Origin: Streptomyces nymphaeiformis | GTDB lineage: Bacteria; Actinomycetota; Actinomycetes; Streptomycetales; Streptomycetaceae | NCBI RefSeq assembly: GCF_014203895.1 | Contig: NZ_JACHJY010000007.1 | Location: forward strand, 434,001-498,000 | Direction: 5' to 3' | DNA: 64,000 nucleotides | Part shown: piece after piece, positions 25,677 to 34,075 of the stretch | Position numbering within the stretch: the stretch's first letter is position 1 | Layout of the letters: each line of letters opens with the position of its first letter | Notes under the pieces: generated by a model | Told to the model about the DNA's origin: nothing | What the model saw: the letters and a program-made list of their open reading frames with translations, nothing else | The model's database searches: none | Position numbers and translations under genes: made by a program

Positions 25677-26369
25677 CTTGTGAGCGATTTCCCGAGCAAC
25701 AACGTCCGCGTTGAAGAACTGGCGTTTAGCGGAGTCGAGTTCGACATGGCCGGCCTCCTTCATCTGCATGATGAAGAGCGCCGACTCCAGCACGCTTGCC
25801 CGGTGGTCGTCCACCTCGACGAGGTCCCGCGGCTCCTCCGCCGACGGCTCGCCGCGGTACACCTCGAAGTAGCCACGGCGGACATCGTCGGCCTCCGGCG
25901 TACGGAGCAGCTTCGTGAGCCGCATTTCGTCCCACAGGTCGATCACAAGGTTGTGCGCTCGCTCCTGACGCTTCTTCCAGCCGTCCCACCAGGCCGTGGT
26001 GGGACCGTCCATGCTGGACGGAATGCACAGGATCCACATCTTGACCGTGTGGTCGTTCTTCGCCGCCGTGTCGAGAACTGACTTCAGGGAGTCGCGGATC
26101 TGTTGCTGGTTGCCCTTCTCCGTTACAGGCCAGAAGTACTTGGACTGCCAGACGGTGATTTCACCGCCGAGGTCACCAGCGAACGCATCGACGCCCCAGT
26201 CGCCCGGATTCGCTGCGATCATCCGAACGCCAGGTGTAGTGGATCCGGCCAGCTCACTGATCATCTTCTCGAAGTCATCGCGGGCGCCGCCGAGCCCCCC
26301 GCCGCGGACGATGTGAACAGCGAAGCTGATGGGAGGCACCCCGGCCGCAACCGCGTTAAGTTCCTGCAC
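25677..26369 (-). pseudogene. Interrupted PD-(D/E)XK defence-type gene, N-terminal part
   Basis: 231 codons of host sequence from GTG 26369 (GGGGGGA upstream), ending in IS5-like element 3. The translated piece holds an endonuclease-like core: ANPGDWGVDAFAGDLGG then ITVWQSKYFWPV, the GD.G.D...QxK pattern of Mrr-like restriction folds. Next comes MWILCIPSSMDGPTTAWWDG, and a helical part with KRQFFNADVVAREIAHK where it is cut. The KRQFFNA segment resembles middle-component sequences seen beside ABC-three-component and other defence genes. With the IS in place the product would be truncated at about 238 aa and is probably non-functional. Confidence 0.7.
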
Positions 26370-26639
26370 TGTCCCCCCGCCGCTTGACCGGCTCCCACCC
26401 CGAGGCCCTCCGCTAACGCCCGTAACCCAGGGTCAGTGCGACCGTACCCTCAGCTATCCAAAGGATCAAGCCTCGTGCGACAGAAGCAGACCACCGATTG
26501 CCAGCAGCGTCGCGCCGTGACCCCGCGACGCCGACCTTCCCATGATCACCTCGGCAGCGGTGCCTCGTCGGACCGTTCGACCCCGGCGCGCGACTGTCCT
26601 GTGGGCCAGACTGGTGGTGTCGGATCCGGGGAGGTCTCC

Positions 26640-27284
26640 ATGGATACCCAGCCGAGCGTTACCGCAACAGCCGAGCCTCTCCTGCTCGACGCGGCTCTGC
26701 CCGAGTTCCGGTTCTCCCGCCTGGAGTGCGCCGTGATCGCCGCCGCGCCGGACGTCGTGTACCGCGCGGCCCGTGATCTGGACATCCTGTCCATTCACTC
26801 GCCGCTGTTCGACGTGGTCACGTGGGCGCGTGGAGTGCCGGACCGAGTGCGCCGTCGGCCCGTGGCCACGCCACCTTCGATGCGGGTGTCCGACCTGTTC
26901 GACGCCGCCGCAACCGGTGATCAGGGGGGCCTGGAGGTCCAACCCTGGGTTGCCCTCGGGGAGCGCGCGGGGCGCGAAATCGTCTTCGGGGCGGTCGGCA
27001 AGGTGTGGAAGCCCACCATCGAGTGGCGCCGTGTCGAACCTGGTGACTACGCGGGCTTCGAGGAGCCCGGCTGGGCCAAGATGGCCGCCGCCTTCGTCGT
27101 CTATCCCTACGGGGCGCGCCGGTCGCTCCCGACCTATGAAGCGCGTACCGCTTGCACCGACCCGGCTTCCACCGCTCGGTTCGGCCGCTACTGGACGCTG
27201 GTTTCCCCGGGCGTCGGCATCGTGCTGCGCGGAGCGCTGCGAGCGATCGAAGCGGCAGCGGAAAGCGGAGAAGGAAGCACTTGA
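26640..27284 (+). CDS. SRPBCC-like (polyketide cyclase/START fold) protein
   Basis: 214 aa, ATG 26640 with GGGGAGG upstream. It starts with an RFSRLECAVIAAAPDVVYRA segment typical of the first strand and helix of SRPBCC folds, and contains a PWVALGERAGREIVFGAVGK segment and a conserved-looking C-terminal TARFGRYWTLVSPGVGIVLR. Such proteins bind hydrophobic ligands. It lies 11 bp before the flavodoxin gene, so the two probably form an operon. It is the first gene after the accessory island. The 270-bp gap before it holds a weak GGGCC half-site near 26603 but no clear operator pair. Confidence 0.65.
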   Translation: MDTQPSVTATAEPLLLDAALPEFRFSRLECAVIAAAPDVVYRAARDLDILSIHSPLFDVVTWARGVPDRVRRRPVATPPSMRVSDLFDAAATGDQGGLEVQPWVALGERAGREIVFGAVGKVWKPTIEWRRVEPGDYAGFEEPGWAKMAAAFVVYPYGARRSLPTYEARTACTDPASTARFGRYWTLVSPGVGIVLRGALRAIEAAAESGEGST

Positions 27285-27295
27285 GGAGATGAGTC

Positions 27296-27844
27296 GTGAT
27301 GCGTGCTGTGATCGTGTACGAGAGTCTGTTCGGCAACACGCGCGAGATCGCTGACGCGATCGGAGAGGGCGTGAAGGAAGCACACCCGGACGCCGAGGTC
27401 GAGTGCGTGGCAGTGGTCGACGCCGTCCCGGAGCGCATCGGCCCCACCGACCTGCTGGTCGTCGGCGGGCCGACCCATATACGGGGCATGACCACCGGGA
27501 TGAGCCGGAAGATGGGGCTGAAGGCCGAGAGGCAAGAAGCTGAGAAGGGGGAGCGTCCCTTCACTCCCGAGGAGGGCGCCGAGGGCCCTGGGGTCCGCGA
27601 CTGGTTCCACGACACGCTCCCTAAGGCCCACACCGGCACCCATGCCGCCGCGGCCTTCGACACTCGGGCGGACATGCGGCTGGCCGGGGCCGCCGCCAGC
27701 GGCATCGCGCGTCGGCTGCGCGGCCATGGCTACGAACTCGTCGCGGAACCGGAGGGATTCATCATCGAGGACACCGAAGGGCCGCTCCGCGCAGGCGAAC
27801 GGGATCGCGCAAGGGCGTGGGGTGCGGCCCTCCAGGTCGCTTGA
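27296..27844 (+). CDS. Flavodoxin-family protein
   Basis: 182 aa from GTG 27296 or ATG 27299; GAGGAG lies upstream. The N-terminus AVIVYESLFGNTREIADAIG is the FMN phosphate-binding loop of flavodoxins, followed by LLVVGGPTHIRGMTT. A charged insert (residues about 75-110) and a C-terminal alpha/beta unit (RRLRGHGYELVAEPEGFI) complete the fold. Probably an electron carrier or quinone-type redox protein in the stress cluster. Operonic with the SRPBCC-like gene. Confidence 0.85.
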   Translation: MMRAVIVYESLFGNTREIADAIGEGVKEAHPDAEVECVAVVDAVPERIGPTDLLVVGGPTHIRGMTTGMSRKMGLKAERQEAEKGERPFTPEEGAEGPGVRDWFHDTLPKAHTGTHAAAAFDTRADMRLAGAAASGIARRLRGHGYELVAEPEGFIIEDTEGPLRAGERDRARAWGAALQVA

Positions 27845-27998
27845 CTGATCCACCTGGAACGCCACTGGCAAGCGTGGGAGTACCAAGGCCCACAGGCGAC
27901 CGTGGCCGGTGGGCGAAGATCAGGGCCGCGCACATCCTGGTTCGCCGCTCGTCCGCACCGCGGGGGACGAGGCGGGCTCGTCTCGCCTCGCCTCGCAC

Positions 27999-28033
27999 GG
28001 GCCGAAGAGGGCCCCAAGGGGGCCATCCGGCCC
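27999..28033. promoter_or_regulatory. Tandem OsdR/DevR-like operator pair P1
   Basis: GGGCC-N5-GGGCC at 27999-28013 and GGGCCATCCGGCCC at 28020-28033; centres 20.5 bp apart. The pair lies 44 bp before the ATG of the decayed cNMP-binding gene (28077) and about 250 bp before the CBS gene at 28281. Confidence 0.6.
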
Positions 28034-28076
28034 TCCTGTCCTTCACGGAACGCGGCCAGACTGGAGGAGACACCGA

Positions 28077-28253
28077 TGCGGAGGCCCCGGTGAGCGGCAA
28101 GCGACCCGCACGTCGCCGACCCCGTCAGCACCGGCGAACTGTTCGGCTGGTCGTGGCTGTTCGAGCCGTACCGCCGGCAGTGCTCGCCCACCGTCTCCTC
28201 TCCGTCCGTGTGCGGCTGCTGGATCTCCACTGCCACGCACGGAAGCGGCCCGT
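28077..28253 (+). pseudogene. Decayed cyclic-nucleotide-binding-type gene
   Basis: GGAGGAG and ATG 28077 look like a real start, but the frame stops after five codons. Another frame reads STGELFGWSWLFEPYRRQ, the ligand-loop segment of the small cNMP-binding proteins of this cluster (compare GALLGCSWIM in the gene at 43671), and a third frame reads VRVRLLDLHC, like the next strand. Most of the N-terminal and all of the C-terminal part is gone. Promoter and ribosome site remain, so its mRNA leader may still feed the CBS gene downstream. Confidence 0.6.
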
Positions 28254-28280
28254 AGATCTTCACCCCTCTGGGAGAACGTG

Positions 28281-28907
28281 ATGCCCGCCTCGCGCTACAC
28301 CGTCAGCGACGTCATGACCCACACCGCCATCGCCATCGGGCGTGACGCGCCGTACAAGGAGATCGTCGCGCTCATGGACCAGTGGAAGGTGAGCGCCCTG
28401 CCCGTTCTGGAGGGGGAGGGACGGGTGATCGGGGTCGTATCGGAGGCCGATCTGCTGCCGAAGGAGGAGTTCCGCACGGACGAGCCCCGCCCGGACGAGT
28501 TCGCCGCGGCGTCCAAGGCCGGAGCCGTACGGGCCGGGGAACTCATGTCCAGCCCGGCCGTGACCGTCCATCCCGACGCGACGCTCGCCGAGGCGGCACG
28601 AATCATGGCGACGCGCAGGGTGAAGCGCCTGCCCGTGGTCAACGACGTCGGCATGCTGGAGGGCGTGGTCAGCCGGAGCGATCTGCTGAAGGTATTCCTC
28701 CGTACGGACGCCGAGATCGAGCAGGACATCCGCCGCTCCGTCCTCGGCGAGCCGGCCGCCACCGTGGGACTGGATGTGACGGTCGCGGACGGTGTCGCCA
28801 CGGTCCGCGGGCCGCTCGCCGACCGGTCGATGGTGCCGCTGGTCGCCCGCGCCGTGCGGGCCGTGGAGGGCGTCGTCGACGTCCGCATGGATCTCGGTGC
28901 CCCTTGA
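28281..28907 (+). CDS. CBS-domain pair with BON domain
   Basis: 208 aa, ATG 28281 after GGGAGAA. Two CBS motifs (VSDVMTHTAIAIGRDAPYKE to GVVSEADLLPKEE, and ELMSSPAVTVHPDATLAEAA to GVVSRSDLLKVFLR) form a Bateman module that binds adenosine nucleotides. The C-terminal 70 residues (AATVGLDVTVADGVATVRG then VEGVVDVRMDLG) are a BON domain, associated with membrane or ligand contact. One of seven CBS proteins in this cluster, nearest in sequence to those at 44154 and 59714. Confidence 0.9.
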   Translation: MPASRYTVSDVMTHTAIAIGRDAPYKEIVALMDQWKVSALPVLEGEGRVIGVVSEADLLPKEEFRTDEPRPDEFAAASKAGAVRAGELMSSPAVTVHPDATLAEAARIMATRRVKRLPVVNDVGMLEGVVSRSDLLKVFLRTDAEIEQDIRRSVLGEPAATVGLDVTVADGVATVRGPLADRSMVPLVARAVRAVEGVVDVRMDLGAP

Positions 28908-28970
28908 GCCGCTCTATGACGGACAATCCTTGTGGGGGCGGGTACGAACCCACCGACCGCAGGGATCGCC

Positions 28971-29660
28971 ATGAACGATCTGACGACAGCCGATGCACCG
29001 ACGCGGGTCTTCCTCGTCGACGATCACGAGGTCGTCCGCCGGGGACTGCGCGACCTGATCAACGACGAACCCGACCTTGAAGTGGTCGGTGAGGCGTCGA
29101 CGGCGGAGCAGGCGCTGGCCCGGGGGCATGCGCTGCGGCCGGACGTGGCGGTCCTCGACGTGAGGCTGCCGGACGGCGACGGGATCTCCGTCTGTCGGGA
29201 GCTGCGCTCTCGGATGCCCGAGCTGGCCTGTCTGATGCTGACCTCGTTCGACGATGAGGACGCGCTGCTCGACGCGATCATGGCCGGTGCGGCCGGATAC
29301 GTCCTCAAGCAGATCAAGGGGTCAGACCTCGTGTCGGCGGTACGGACCGTGGCCACCGGGCAGTCGATGCTGGACCCGGCCACCACCGCGCGGCTGATGC
29401 ACTCGCTGCGGGACCCCGAGGCGGCGAAGCCGCCGGAGGACGAGCGGCTCGCGGTGTTGTCCGAGCGAGAGCGGTCCGTACTCGAACTGATCGGCGAGGG
29501 GCTGACCAATCGGCAGATCGCCAAGCAGCTCTACCTGTCTGAGAAGACCGTCAAGAACCACATCTCACGGCTGCTCGGGAAGCTGGGCGTGGAACGCCGG
29601 GTACAGGCCGCCGTCATCGCCGCGCAGGCCCACGAGCACGACGCCACCGAGGAGGCGTAG
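28971..29660 (+). CDS. osdR: NarL/LuxR-type response regulator, OsdR/DevR-like
   Basis: 229 aa, ATG 28971. The receiver domain has Asp17-Asp18, phospho-acceptor Asp63 in VLDVRLPDGDG, and Lys in VLKQIKG. The C-terminal LuxR-type HTH reads LSERERSVLELIGEGLTNRQ then LYLSEKTVKNHISRLLGKLG. It is convergent with a GAF histidine kinase whose stop lies next to its own, the osdR/osdK (devR/devS) arrangement. It probably activates the surrounding genes through the tandem GGNCC palindromes. In its own upstream region I see only a small ACAA-TCC-TTGT palindrome near 28,925-28,935, no standard pair. The symbol is by homology and context. Confidence 0.85.
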   Translation: MNDLTTADAPTRVFLVDDHEVVRRGLRDLINDEPDLEVVGEASTAEQALARGHALRPDVAVLDVRLPDGDGISVCRELRSRMPELACLMLTSFDDEDALLDAIMAGAAGYVLKQIKGSDLVSAVRTVATGQSMLDPATTARLMHSLRDPEAAKPPEDERLAVLSERERSVLELIGEGLTNRQIAKQLYLSEKTVKNHISRLLGKLGVERRVQAAVIAAQAHEHDATEEA

Positions 29661-29661
29661 C

Positions 29662-31395
29662 TCAATCGCGCTCGGTCGGCAGCGGGATCCGCCACTCGAG
29701 CACCGTGCCGCTGTCGCGCTCCGCCCGCGCGCGGACTGACAGGGTGCCGCCCAGCCGCTCGGCCCGTTCGGCCAGGTTCCGCAGCCCACTGCGCCTGCCG
29801 CCCTGCGGTATGCCCACGCCGTCGTCGCTCACCGTCACCGCCAGCACGCCCTCGTCGGCAACGACCGACACCTCGGCCCGGCAAGCCCGCGCGTGCCGGG
29901 CCACGTTGGTGAGGGCTTCACCGATGACCACGATCACCTGTTCGGCCGCCTCAGAGGGAACGTCCGTGTCGAGGAGGCCCTCCATGCGCAGGGCGGGGGC
30001 AAATCCGAGTGTGGTCGCGGCCTCGTCCACCGCCTTGGCCACCCGGCTCCTCAGCTTCGGGGCGGTTCCGGGGGTGTCGTGCTCACGGAGCCCGAAGATG
30101 GTCGACCGGATGATCTTGATGGTGGCGTCCAGATCGTCGATCGCCCGTCCCAGCCGGTCCACGGCCTCCGGGTGCTCTACGAACCGCCGGGCGCTCTGCA
30201 GCGTCATCCCCGTGGCAAACAGGCGCTGAATCGCCAGATCGTGCAGGTCACGGGCGATCCGGTCGCGGTCCTCCAGGAGGCTCACCTGCTCGGCGTCACG
30301 GCGGTGGTCGGCCAGCTCGAGCGCGAGTGCCGCCTGCCCCGCGAATCCGGGGAGAGCAATGATCTCCGCCCCTGTGAACGGAGACCGCCCATGGCGCCGC
30401 GCGAGGATCAGCACCCCGTTGAGTCGCTCCTTGGTGCCGACCGTGACGGCTACCGCCGGTCCGAACCCCTTCCACCGTTCGGGCTGGACAGTGATGCGCG
30501 GTTCGTTCTCCACGTCCGCCACCGTGACCAGGCCGTCCTTCTGTGTGAGGGCGGCGGCCAGAGTTCCCTCGCTGCTCGGCAGGACGACACCTGCGTGCAC
30601 GTGGGCTCCCTCGCCGCGGGCGAGCGAGCCCCGCAGCTCGCCGTCGTCCCCCACCAGGTAGAAGACCCCCACGTCGGCACCCGCGATGTCGACGGCCTGC
30701 TCCAGCATCCCGTCGAGGACCTCGGTCTCCTCCACGCCGGACAGGAGGGCGCTGGTCAGGTCGGAGCTCGCGGCAAGCCACCGCTGCCGGAGGCGGCCTT
30801 CCTCGTACAGGCGGGCGTTCTCGATGGCGATGCCGGCCGCGACGGACAAAGTGGTCACGACGGCCTCGTCCTCGGCGTCGAACTCGACCCCGCCCCGCTT
30901 CTCGGTGAGGTAGAGGTTTCCGAAAACCTCGTCGCGGACCCGGATGGGCACGCCGAGGAAGGTATGCATCGGCGGGTGGTGGGGCGGGAACCCGTACGAG
31001 GCGGGATGCTCGGACAACTCGGGAAGCCGCAGCGGTTCGGGGTTGCGGATCAGCTCGCCGAGCAGTCCGTGCCCGGAGGGCAGGTCGCCGATCTGCGCCC
31101 GCAGGTCGTCCCCGATACCGACGGGGAGGAACTCCGAGAGCTTCCTGTCGTCCCCGATGACGCCCAGAGCGCCGTATTCGGCGTCCACGAGGGTGACGGC
31201 TGCCTCCACGATGCCCCTCAGAACCTGAGGCAGGTCGAGTTCCCTGCCTACGGACATGACGGCTTCGAGGAGCCCGTTGAGAAGGTCCCTGGTGCCCCTC
31301 ACCTCGTCGATGCGCGCCTGGAGCTCGTCGAGCAGCTCGTCGAGTCTCAGCCGTGGGAGTTTGCTGTCCGCCGGCACCGGCCGCTCGTGCTCCAT
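29662..31395 (-). CDS. osdK: GAF-GAF sensor histidine kinase, OsdK/DevS-like
   Basis: 577 aa from ATG 31395, chosen because GGAGG lies 5 nt upstream; two other ATGs lie further up. Two GAF domains (about 55-200 and 225-365) precede a HisKA_3 domain with His385 in RIARDLHDLAIQRLFATG, and an HATPase_c domain (IGEALTNVARHARA, SDDGVGIP, SGLRNLAERAERLGG). In mycobacterial DosS the first GAF binds haem; here PPHHPPMHTFLGVP (His139, His140, His144) lies in the matching region, so gas or redox sensing is plausible but not proven. It ends one base from the osdR stop on the other strand. Confidence 0.88.
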   Translation of the reverse strand: MEHERPVPADSKLPRLRLDELLDELQARIDEVRGTRDLLNGLLEAVMSVGRELDLPQVLRGIVEAAVTLVDAEYGALGVIGDDRKLSEFLPVGIGDDLRAQIGDLPSGHGLLGELIRNPEPLRLPELSEHPASYGFPPHHPPMHTFLGVPIRVRDEVFGNLYLTEKRGGVEFDAEDEAVVTTLSVAAGIAIENARLYEEGRLRQRWLAASSDLTSALLSGVEETEVLDGMLEQAVDIAGADVGVFYLVGDDGELRGSLARGEGAHVHAGVVLPSSEGTLAAALTQKDGLVTVADVENEPRITVQPERWKGFGPAVAVTVGTKERLNGVLILARRHGRSPFTGAEIIALPGFAGQAALALELADHRRDAEQVSLLEDRDRIARDLHDLAIQRLFATGMTLQSARRFVEHPEAVDRLGRAIDDLDATIKIIRSTIFGLREHDTPGTAPKLRSRVAKAVDEAATTLGFAPALRMEGLLDTDVPSEAAEQVIVVIGEALTNVARHARACRAEVSVVADEGVLAVTVSDDGVGIPQGGRRSGLRNLAERAERLGGTLSVRARAERDSGTVLEWRIPLPTERD

Positions 31396-31446
31396 CATCA
31401 CCTCCGGCCACGTCGAGCGCATGGTCCTCGTCCGACGGGCACTTCT

Positions 31447-34068
31447 TCACGGTAGTTCCCGTGTCCCCGACGCTCCAGCCGGGTGTGTCCCACGGAAGGC
31501 GTTGCGGACGATTCGCGCGGCAAGGAACCCCGCGGGGGCACCAGCCACGGCGATCCCGATGCCCGCCCAGCCGAGCGGTTCGGTCTCCAGGACCGAGCTC
31601 AGGAAGGGCACGTAGAGCGCTGCCCCGGCCAGCAGGGCGGAGGCGAGGACGGACAGGGGAAGGAATGGGTTCTTGCGGGTGAACAGCCGGGCGCGGAGTC
31701 CCAGGACAACGCCTAGCTGCGCGGCCAGGAGGGCGAGGAAGAGAACGCTCTGCCAAGCCAGGTCCAGCGCCTGAGCACCGAGTCCCGCGCCGAGGGAGGC
31801 TGCTGTGACGACAGCGGCCAGGACGAGCAGGCGTTGCCAGGCGCCTCCGCCGAGGATGTGCTGGTCCGGCGGGCGTGGCGGTCGTCGCATCGCTCCCGGG
31901 GAGGCTGGTTCCGCGCCCATGGCGACGCCGGTGAGGCCGTGCGTCAGGAGGTTGATCCACAGGATCTGGCCCGCTCGCAGGGGCAGAGGGAGCCCGAGCA
32001 GGGGGCCGATCAGCATGACGAGGATCTCGGCCGCGCCGCCGGACATCCCGTAGACGAGGAAGCGGCGGATGTTGTCGTAGACGCGCCGGCCCTCGTCGAC
32101 GGCCGCCACGACCGTCGAGAGCTCGTCGTCGGTGAGGACGAGGTCGGCGGCCTGCCGCGCGACCTCCGTTCCGCGTGCGCCCATGGCGACGCCGATGTCG
32201 GCCCGGTGCAGCGCGGGTCCGTCGTTGACCCCGTCGCCAGTCATGGCGGTCACGGCTCCCCTGGCTCGCCACGCCTCCACGATGTCCAGCTTCTGCTGGG
32301 GGTCCGTGCGCGCGAAGACCCGCACCGAGGTGAGGTCGGCAACGCGACCGGCCGCCACGTCCGCCCCCGTGACGACGTGGGCTTCCGTCTCCCCGCCGTC
32401 GCCCAGAAGGGCGACGTGGGACGCCACCGACCGAGCCGTCGCCGGATGGTCCCCGGTGATAAGGACCGGGGTGATGCCAGCGGCCCGGCAGGAAGCGAGG
32501 GTCGCTGCGGCATGCGGCTTGGGCGGGTCGCTGAGCGCGACGAGGCCGAGAAGCGCGAGCCCCGACTCCGCCTCGGTGACCGGGCTCGGGATGTCGTTCC
32601 GCACGCCCGATGCCACAGCAAGCACGCGATACCCCTGGGCAGCCAGGCTTGCGGCCTCCTGGCGGGCCGCCGTGAGCGCCTCCGGAGCGTCGCGCAGAAC
32701 AGCCGGGTCGAGGACAGCCTCGGGAGCGCCCTTCAGACAGACCAGCACCCGGCCCTCCCCGGTCGCGTGCAGCGTGGTCATGCGTCTGCGCAGGCTGTCG
32801 AAGGGTGCTTCTCCGAGCCGGGGACGGGTCATCGCCAGTTCTGCGGAATCCGGGCAGCCCGCCTTGGCCGCGGCCGTCAGCAGGGCGGCTTCCATGGGGT
32901 CGCCCAGGGCCGTCCAGCGGCCGTCGGGCGCTGCGGGGGCGGGCGGGCGCAGCGTGGCGTCGTTGCACAGGGCGGTCACGGTCAGGAGCTCCGTCAGGGG
33001 TTCGAGCTCGTCCGCTTCCGCGGGCCGCCCGGCGACCAGGACCTCGCCCACAGGTTCGTACCCCACGCCCGAGAGCTCGGCGCTCACCCGCGGTGTCCAG
33101 ACGTGCTGGACGACCATGCGGCCCTCGGTCAGGGTGCCGGTCTTGTCGGTGGCGAGGACGGATACGGAGCCGAGCGTCTCCACCGCGGGAAGCCGCCGCA
33201 CGAGGGCGTGCCGGGCGACCATGCGCCGGGCCCCGAGTGCGAGTGCCAGGGTGACGACGGCAGGAAGGGACTCGGGGACCGCCGCCACGGCCAGACTGAT
33301 GGCGGTGACCGCCATCGTGCCGAGCGGGAGCCCCCGCACCAGACCGAGGGCGAAGACCAGGACGCACAGGGCGAGCGTCACGGCCGCGAGGACGCGCCCG
33401 AGGGCGGCCAGGCGACGCTGCAGCGGGGTCGGCTCGCGACGTTCGTCGAGAAGAGCCGCGATGCGGCCGAGTGCGCTGCCGGCACCGGTCGCCGTGACCA
33501 CGGCCACGCCCCGACCACGCACGACGACCGTGCCCGCGCTCAGCGTCGCACCGGCGTCCTTGTCGACGGGCACGGACTCCCCGGTGAGCATGGACTCGTC
33601 CACGAGTACCGCGGATGCCTCGGGGAGCTCGGCGTCGGCGGCGACGATGTCGCCCTCACCGACCAGGAGGACGTCACCAGGGACGACCGCCGCCGCCGGG
33701 AGGTCGCAGACGGCGCCGTCGCGCCGCACGCGCGCGTGCGGGGCGGTGAGGGCAGAGAGTGCGGCGACAGCGTTGTCGGCACGGATCTCCTGCGCCACCC
33801 CGACGGTCGTGTTCACGAGTACGACCAGCCCGATGACGATCGCGTCAGGATGGTCACCGATCGCGAGGGTCAGCACGACGGCCCCGAGGAGCACCATGAT
33901 CAGCGGGTCCGTCAGTTGGGCCAGAACCCGCTTGTGGAGCGGTACGGGCTTTCTCGCGGCCACCTCGTTGGGACCTGTGTCGGCGAGCCGTCGGGCGGCT
34001 TCCTCCTGGGTGAGTCCCGTTGTCTCCCGTACCGGCGCAGGGGCCCGGTGCGGAGCCGACGCCGTCAT
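31447..34068 (-). CDS. P2-type cation-transporting ATPase (CtpF-like)
   Basis: 873 aa. N-terminal cation-ATPase domain (TGLTQEEAARRLADTGPNEV), actuator domain with DESMLTGESVPV, phosphorylation site DKTGTLTEGR, nucleotide-binding domain with CLKGAPE, hinge TGDGVNDGPALHRADIG, and M4 motif PESLPAVVTLALA (the PE.LP of P2 pumps). The C-terminal six-helix block is complete. In M. tuberculosis the DosR regulon includes ctpF, a Ca/other-cation P2 ATPase, and this gene may play the same role. It is the third gene of a leftward unit after two universal stress protein genes, 7 bp after the last. Confidence 0.88.
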   Translation of the reverse strand: MTASAPHRAPAPVRETTGLTQEEAARRLADTGPNEVAARKPVPLHKRVLAQLTDPLIMVLLGAVVLTLAIGDHPDAIVIGLVVLVNTTVGVAQEIRADNAVAALSALTAPHARVRRDGAVCDLPAAAVVPGDVLLVGEGDIVAADAELPEASAVLVDESMLTGESVPVDKDAGATLSAGTVVVRGRGVAVVTATGAGSALGRIAALLDERREPTPLQRRLAALGRVLAAVTLALCVLVFALGLVRGLPLGTMAVTAISLAVAAVPESLPAVVTLALALGARRMVARHALVRRLPAVETLGSVSVLATDKTGTLTEGRMVVQHVWTPRVSAELSGVGYEPVGEVLVAGRPAEADELEPLTELLTVTALCNDATLRPPAPAAPDGRWTALGDPMEAALLTAAAKAGCPDSAELAMTRPRLGEAPFDSLRRRMTTLHATGEGRVLVCLKGAPEAVLDPAVLRDAPEALTAARQEAASLAAQGYRVLAVASGVRNDIPSPVTEAESGLALLGLVALSDPPKPHAAATLASCRAAGITPVLITGDHPATARSVASHVALLGDGGETEAHVVTGADVAAGRVADLTSVRVFARTDPQQKLDIVEAWRARGAVTAMTGDGVNDGPALHRADIGVAMGARGTEVARQAADLVLTDDELSTVVAAVDEGRRVYDNIRRFLVYGMSGGAAEILVMLIGPLLGLPLPLRAGQILWINLLTHGLTGVAMGAEPASPGAMRRPPRPPDQHILGGGAWQRLLVLAAVVTAASLGAGLGAQALDLAWQSVLFLALLAAQLGVVLGLRARLFTRKNPFLPLSVLASALLAGAALYVPFLSSVLETEPLGWAGIGIAVAGAPAGFLAARIVRNAFRGTHPAGASGTRELP

Positions 34069-34075
34069 GGCGCGC

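Noticed and set aside
26603..26616. GGGCC-AGAC-TGGTG as a twelfth operator before the SRPBCC-like gene
   Set aside because: The second half does not match the pattern and no partner palindrome is present 20 bp away; too weak to list.
30296..33367. Open frame of about 1,023 codons on the minus strand across the kinase and ATPase genes
   Set aside because: Arg/Gly/Pro-rich translation without domains; it overlaps two clear genes in another frame and arises from GC-rich third positions.
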